The notes beneath the pieces are model-generated. The model was not told where the DNA came from. It did not search any database and saw only the letters and a list, made by a program, of their open reading frames with translations. Source: Acholoe squamosa (taxonomy: Eukaryota; Annelida; Polychaeta; Phyllodocida; Polynoidae). From it: 64,000 nt of DNA. The stretch is taken from positions 44,225,693-44,289,692 of the forward strand of contig OX439045.1 of assembly GCA_949317995.1 (NCBI GenBank), in the 5' to 3' direction. The position numbers were made by a program, and so were the translations under genes. This document shows, one piece after another, positions 59,713 through 64,000 of this stretch. Within the stretch, counting starts at the first letter, position 1. The number at the start of each line of letters is the position of its first letter.

Positions 59713-60253
59713 GTATGGCAGGAAGAGGTATATGGATGTGGGGATTGAGTGGTTCAGTTGACTGAAACCAAGGGGGCATCCACATAAAAACGTTCCCACA
59801 TCAGTTGGCCATACATTTTTTTTTTTTATGAACAAATTTAAACTTTATTGACCAAAAAAATAGTAGGTACAGGATTCCACACAGTCTCTTCAGAAGACTA
59901 CTTAATAAAATGTCATCATGAAGAATGCTAAAGTTGCAGTCCATCATGACAAGAACGATACTGGTCAAATCAGTTAATGATGTTGCCTTCATTACTATGT
60001 TGTTGCGGCAACACCATATAAAAATAAATGATCATTTATGATAACAGATCATAGAATTAACACATTTTCTATGTATGTCATGGCTAGTCAACCTCTTAAT
60101 GATATAACGGTACAATTTGAGCCATGTGATGGCTCTCTCTATCCCCCCCATCCCATCCCCCCTTCCCCCCAGACCACGATATTAGTATACAATAATTCTG
60201 TTGTCAATATTATCACCTCAAAATTTTTCTTTGTCACTGACTCAGATTAACTT

Positions 60254-63085
60254 CTAAGGTTTAGGAACCCGCATTGACATAATGGCTTTTGACTTAGTTT
60301 TAAAGATATCCTTGTCATCGATATTACGTAACTCAATGGATATAGCATTCCAACACTGACCTGATAAAACCACAGGACTAAACTCAAAGGCTTTACATTT
60401 AGGTATAGGATAATGCAGTACTGGGGCTCTATTGAAGTGAGTTTGTCTAACCACTTGTTTAACAAATTCTTGTTGAGTGCTCCTTTTATATGCAAATGTC
60501 CTTAAATGATGTTCTCTTCTATGAACTAACAGGGGCAGATCAGCTTCTGCATGAACCTTATTAGTGGAAGTTAATAAATGATAGGAAAAGCACACTTTCA
60601 AACATTTGTTTTGTAATCTTTGAAGTTCCATCCGGTCATCATCTCTTGATCCTATATATAAAATATCACAGTAATCTAAGACAGGCAAAATGTGTGATTT
60701 ATAAATACGTAGCTTGGCACTCTTAGACATGTATTTTCTAGTGGCATACAATAAATACGATTTATATCTAACACTCTTTATGACATTACGCAAATACATA
60801 TTGAAATTTAATTCTTGGTCCATAATTACACCCAGGTATTTATATGAGATAACTGTTTTTAATAATACATTGTTCAAATAAATTTTAGGCTTTGGCAGTT
60901 TCTTAAGTTTCTTTGATGATGCAAATACCATTACCTTAGTTTTACTTTCATTAACAGTTAATTTGTTTATCGAGGACCACCTGTAAAAACCATTTATGGC
61001 ATTCTTTAAAACAGTTGATATAGACAACACATCTTTGCCATGGGCATACAACACTGAATCATCGGCATACAACATAGTAGAATGGACATCATTTTTTGAT
61101 ATACAGTCATTAATATAAAGTAAGAAAAATAACGGGCCTAATATTGACCCTTGAGGGACTCCACAGGTTAATGGAAGGTTGCCAGAGCGTTTGTGGTTTG
61201 CAATAGAACATTGTTGTCTCCGGGAAAGGTAGTTCTCTATTATAGTCAAATTTCTGTTACGAATGCCATATTGTTCTAGTTTTTTTATTAATATTGAGTG
61301 ATTTACAGAGTCAAATGCCTTTTTTATATCAATAAATATCGCTATTGAAATATTTCCACTGTTTCTGTTTTCCAAAATATTATCAACTAATTTAGATATT
61401 GAATCTAAGGTAGACTTATTCTTTTGGTATCCGCCCTGGTTTTTAGACAGAATATTGTTTAAGTCAATATGTTTTGAGATAGAAGTATGTATCAATCTTT
61501 CTAATACCTTTCCTGGTACAGGCAGGACACTTATTGGCCTATAGTTAGACACATTAGTAGCATCACCCCCCTTTGGAAGTGGGGTTACGATAGCAATCTT
61601 CCACTCATCTGGTATGGCATTTGTAATAAGACACAAGTTGATAATTTTTATGAATTTGTTAGGCATGTGTAGCACTGCAGCTTTAAAAATGTTAGTAGGT
61701 AAATAATCAATGGCAGATGATTTAGAGACATCAAGTTCTTTGATAACATTAATAATTTCTTCATCAGAAAATGCTAAGTCAGGCATATCTACATGACATC
61801 TGTCTCCCAGGAACTCAAAATTTAAGTTATGAACTCGAGCCAAACGAGGGCCTACCTCTGCAAAAAACTTATTAATGAAACCAGATGTTTCTTCTATATC
61901 AATGGAGGCACCCTCATCATTAACCAAATTAATTGTTTTAGTATTATTCTTACTGGAGGGAAGAACCTCCTTCATTATTGACCAGAACTGCTTGGAATCA
62001 TTAATTAAGGCATCAGATAAATCAGAATAATATGATTCCTTTGCCGAATTAATTTCATTATTGACTTCATTCCGTATTATTCTGGCATTGTGCCAATCAA
62101 TAATAGAGGCTGAGGTGCGTGCCACCTTAAGACATGAATTTTTATCATTTATCCTTTCTAATAGATGATTATTCATCCAGGGAGCAGGTTTGTCTTGCAC
62201 TCTAAAAGATTTAACCGGACATTGTATGTCAAGCATCCGTTTCAACATATTTTCATAAATGTTCCAACATTCCGTAGCATCTTCACAATTTTCAAAATAA
62301 GTCCAATCACATTCATTCAGATCCGTTAGATATTTTTCCATATCAAAATTCCTATATGATCTGCCAAGAAATTGTCTATACTTCTTTTTTACATGCACAT
62401 GGTATTTGTTAATATGGACTGGAAGATGGTCACTTAAATGAAAATTCAAAGGACCAAATGAGACAATGTTAGTACAATTAGTAAATATTAAATTGATACA
62501 AGTATTCGTACCAGAAGTGGTGGTAATGGAATTTATAAGTTGTCTTAATTGAAATTGGTCCATCGCTTCGTACAGTTTGTTTTTTTCATTGGAATTTATC
62601 AATACATTTACATTGAAATCACCTAAAACAAAAACATCATAAGTATCTAAATTGTCTATTTGCAAAAATAGGGCCTTAAGGGTGTCACAAAAGTTACTTA
62701 GGTTGCCATCAGGGGGTCTGTAAATATTACAAACTACAGATTGTTTTGAATTTCCCTTGACCGATAACAGCCATTGCACTTCTATGTCCCTGTTGCATCT
62801 ATTCAACTGCTTAAATTTATTAACAGAGCATGTAACAGATTCGTCGACATGGGCACATAGTCCCCCCCCTCTATAAATGCTAATTCTGTCTTGTCTAAAA
62901 AAATTGTATCTCGGAAATGTATATAGTGAATCATGATCAGTTTCATTTAACCAAGTTTCAGAAAATAATAGAATATCAATACCTTGTTTATCAAGGTCCC
63001 TTCTGATGCTGGGCATTTTTTTTCGTACACTTCTAGCATTAAGGTGTACTATAGAAAAACCCTTTTTAAATAGTGGTTTATTCAT
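60254..63085 (-). CDS. LINE 2 ORF2: AP endonuclease and reverse transcriptase, intact
   Basis: 943 codons without stop. N-terminal APE domain: IVHLNARSVRKK, FSETWLNE, RGGGLCAH, NIYRPPDGNL, VLGDFNVNV and LSDHLPVHI. The usual S-x-IDLIF motif reads TCINLIFTN, with Asn at a normally Asp position. RT: NYRPISVLPVPGKVLERLI, GGYQKNKSTLDSI, IFIDIKKAFDSVNHSILI, CGVPQGSILGPLFFLLYIND, MLYADDSVLYA and YKYLGVIMD. C-terminal region ends MSMRVPKP. Performs target-primed reverse transcription. Related to but distinct from the LINE at 48 kb. Confidence 0.93.
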   Translation of the reverse strand: MNKPLFKKGFSIVHLNARSVRKKMPSIRRDLDKQGIDILLFSETWLNETDHDSLYTFPRYNFFRQDRISIYRGGGLCAHVDESVTCSVNKFKQLNRCNRDIEVQWLLSVKGNSKQSVVCNIYRPPDGNLSNFCDTLKALFLQIDNLDTYDVFVLGDFNVNVLINSNEKNKLYEAMDQFQLRQLINSITTTSGTNTCINLIFTNCTNIVSFGPLNFHLSDHLPVHINKYHVHVKKKYRQFLGRSYRNFDMEKYLTDLNECDWTYFENCEDATECWNIYENMLKRMLDIQCPVKSFRVQDKPAPWMNNHLLERINDKNSCLKVARTSASIIDWHNARIIRNEVNNEINSAKESYYSDLSDALINDSKQFWSIMKEVLPSSKNNTKTINLVNDEGASIDIEETSGFINKFFAEVGPRLARVHNLNFEFLGDRCHVDMPDLAFSDEEIINVIKELDVSKSSAIDYLPTNIFKAAVLHMPNKFIKIINLCLITNAIPDEWKIAIVTPLPKGGDATNVSNYRPISVLPVPGKVLERLIHTSISKHIDLNNILSKNQGGYQKNKSTLDSISKLVDNILENRNSGNISIAIFIDIKKAFDSVNHSILIKKLEQYGIRNRNLTIIENYLSRRQQCSIANHKRSGNLPLTCGVPQGSILGPLFFLLYINDCISKNDVHSTMLYADDSVLYAHGKDVLSISTVLKNAINGFYRWSSINKLTVNESKTKVMVFASSKKLKKLPKPKIYLNNVLLKTVISYKYLGVIMDQELNFNMYLRNVIKSVRYKSYLLYATRKYMSKSAKLRIYKSHILPVLDYCDILYIGSRDDDRMELQRLQNKCLKVCFSYHLLTSTNKVHAEADLPLLVHRREHHLRTFAYKRSTQQEFVKQVVRQTHFNRAPVLHYPIPKCKAFEFSPVVLSGQCWNAISIELRNIDDKDIFKTKSKAIMSMRVPKP

Positions 63086-63718
63086 CTATGCACAGCACAT
63101 ACAAGTTTTCCCTGTTTCTCATACTTATAATAAATGAATAATAATCCAGTCTTAAGACATGTATTGGCATACGGTACAGATATAACAATGCGACCTTATA
63201 GGTTGACAACAATAGTAGAATGAGTGTTAGGCAGACTATATGACAACATAACCACATAAATCTCATAGTCCCTATTCCCCAAACCCCCCATACATACTCT
63301 ACCCCCCTGTTTCCCCACATAGGTGTACGGCTCTTATGGCCTCCCATGTATAAGTATCGTGCAAAGGAGCAGTATGTGCAATATAACAATGCATAATTTG
63401 TCAGTGAATAATACATAACAGTCATAATTTGTCAGTGAATAATACATAACAGTCAAGATAAGAGTGTACCGGTAATGGTCAACCCAGCTGATCTCTTATG
63501 AACACATAGAATGTATACAATACAGTAGGCAGTAGGTCAATCTATTATTAGCAACCTCGCGTCCAAATATAACCTGACCTCATAATAATCCTACCGCGTC
63601 TGCTGGTCTTCGGGCGCTGTAGGAGTCAATGCTAAATATAACCTGTCTCTAACTCTACATAAGGCTATAGTATGTTCAAGTCAAGCTGGCAAGTGAAGCA
63701 TATTGATATATATAATTA
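63086..63718 (-). other. LINE 2 inter-ORF spacer
   Basis: 633 bp between ORF1 stop and ORF2 start, with a 31-bp tandem repeat at 63,392-63,422 and 63,423-63,453. The frame 63,078-63,425 shows no domain. Confidence 0.55.
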
Positions 63719-64000
63719 TCAGGCTTCAGTTTCAGGAGATCCAGGCGGTCTTGCCTGGTTCGGTAGTCTGTCTGGTGTAGCTTGTTGTTGAGTAGGGTTG
63801 TCAAGTAAGCCATCGTCAGTAGCAGGAGGCTCGTCATCATCTACCATATCATCCCGATCTCCATCCTCATCACCCTCTAAGGGGGGTGGTTCGTCCTCTT
63901 CTGTCGATGCATCGAGGTTGGGATCAGTTTCCCTCTGAAGCTCTCTACGTAGCTTAGTCAGAATGGTGCCCAGCAGATTCTTAGCCTTTAGCTTATCATA
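63719..64000 (-). CDS. LINE 2 ORF1, C-terminal part (runs off window)
   Basis: Open frame from the window edge to TGA at 63,719-63,721, 93 codons visible. Begins YDKLKAKNLLGTILTKLRRE (helical), then very acidic (EGDEDGDRDDMVDDDEPP) and ends SPETEA. Position upstream of ORF2 on the same strand suggests LINE ORF1; family domain lies outside the window. Confidence 0.6.
   Translation of the reverse strand, partial: YDKLKAKNLLGTILTKLRRELQRETDPNLDASTEEDEPPPLEGDEDGDRDDMVDDDEPPATDDGLLDNPTQQQATPDRLPNQARPPGSPETEA

Larger units (their letters stand above)
59816..64000 (-). mobile_element. LINE 2, near-complete 3' part (continues past window)
   Basis: ORF1 tail (63,719 upward), ORF2 (63,085-60,254), 437-bp 3' UTR with the complement of 59,844-59,849 reading AATAAA, then a short poly(A) (T-run at 59,816-59,827). 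Intact ORF2 and a clean A-tail suggest a young insertion. Its 3' end abuts the hAT-like MITE at 100 bp distance. Confidence 0.88.

Noticed and set aside
63078-63425. 115-codon hydrophobic frame upstream of LINE 2 ORF2
   Set aside because: Lies in the spacer with a tandem repeat; AT-rich hydrophobic content typical of chance frames.
1-64000. CRISPR arrays, bacterial operons, ribosome binding sites, rRNA, tRNA genes
   Set aside because: None seen; the window is animal nuclear DNA. The SINE heads were not called as tRNA genes because no cloverleaf was worked out.

Overview
This is eukaryotic nuclear DNA from an invertebrate animal. The genes are split by spliceosomal introns with GT/AG borders, and the introns are full of metazoan-type transposable elements: DIRS, Penelope-like, LINE, PIF/Harbinger, LTR, SINE, piggyBac-like and hAT-like elements, plus long GA/CT/TA microsatellites. 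One SINE family starts with repeated GTGA units, a head I associate with lophotrochozoan (mollusc- or brachiopod-like) SINEs. A cephalochordate or hemichordate is not excluded, so taxonomy is a weak inference.

Host genes: (1) the last coding exon of an aquaporin on the + strand (114-431); (2) one very large gene on the - strand, read here as 35 exons from 56,994 down to 1,671 (about 2,375 codons in the window, 5' end not found). Its reading order is CCP x2, PAN/Apple, two fucolectin-like FTP domains (each split over two exons), PAN/Apple, CCP x24, TSP1 x2, transmembrane helix and short basic tail. Every exon border is phase 1, so modules can be duplicated without breaking the frame. One such duplication, of three CCP exons (about 1.45 kb), is nearly identical at protein level. 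The two host genes converge tail to tail. The large protein looks like a cell-surface, lectin/complement-style adhesion or recognition receptor (inference).

Mobile elements by region: 9.7-15.5 kb holds a decayed DIRS element carrying a nested TTAT-flanked MITE and a nested SINE. 16.3-17.8 kb and 38.0-39.4 kb are two solo-LTR-like copies with 4-bp target duplications. 23.0-34.2 kb is a composite PIF/Harbinger element with TTA target duplication, whose interior holds a SINE and a GIY-YIG Penelope-like element. 43.9-51.5 kb is a LINE on the + strand. 59.8 kb to beyond the window is a second LINE on the - strand with an intact 943-codon ORF2. Several small MITEs lie between these.

Most unusual item: the long first reading frame upstream of the LINE ORF2 at 44.4-46.7 kb joins a coiled coil and an L1-ORF1p-like RNA-binding region to a basic linker and then a NADAR (YbiA-like) domain. 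Known NADAR proteins act on ADP-ribose adducts. A retrotransposon coat/ORF1 protein with its own ADP-ribose-processing domain suggests an element that reverses NAD-dependent host modification of its nucleic acid (inference). This copy carries three in-frame TGA codons and one ORF2 frameshift.
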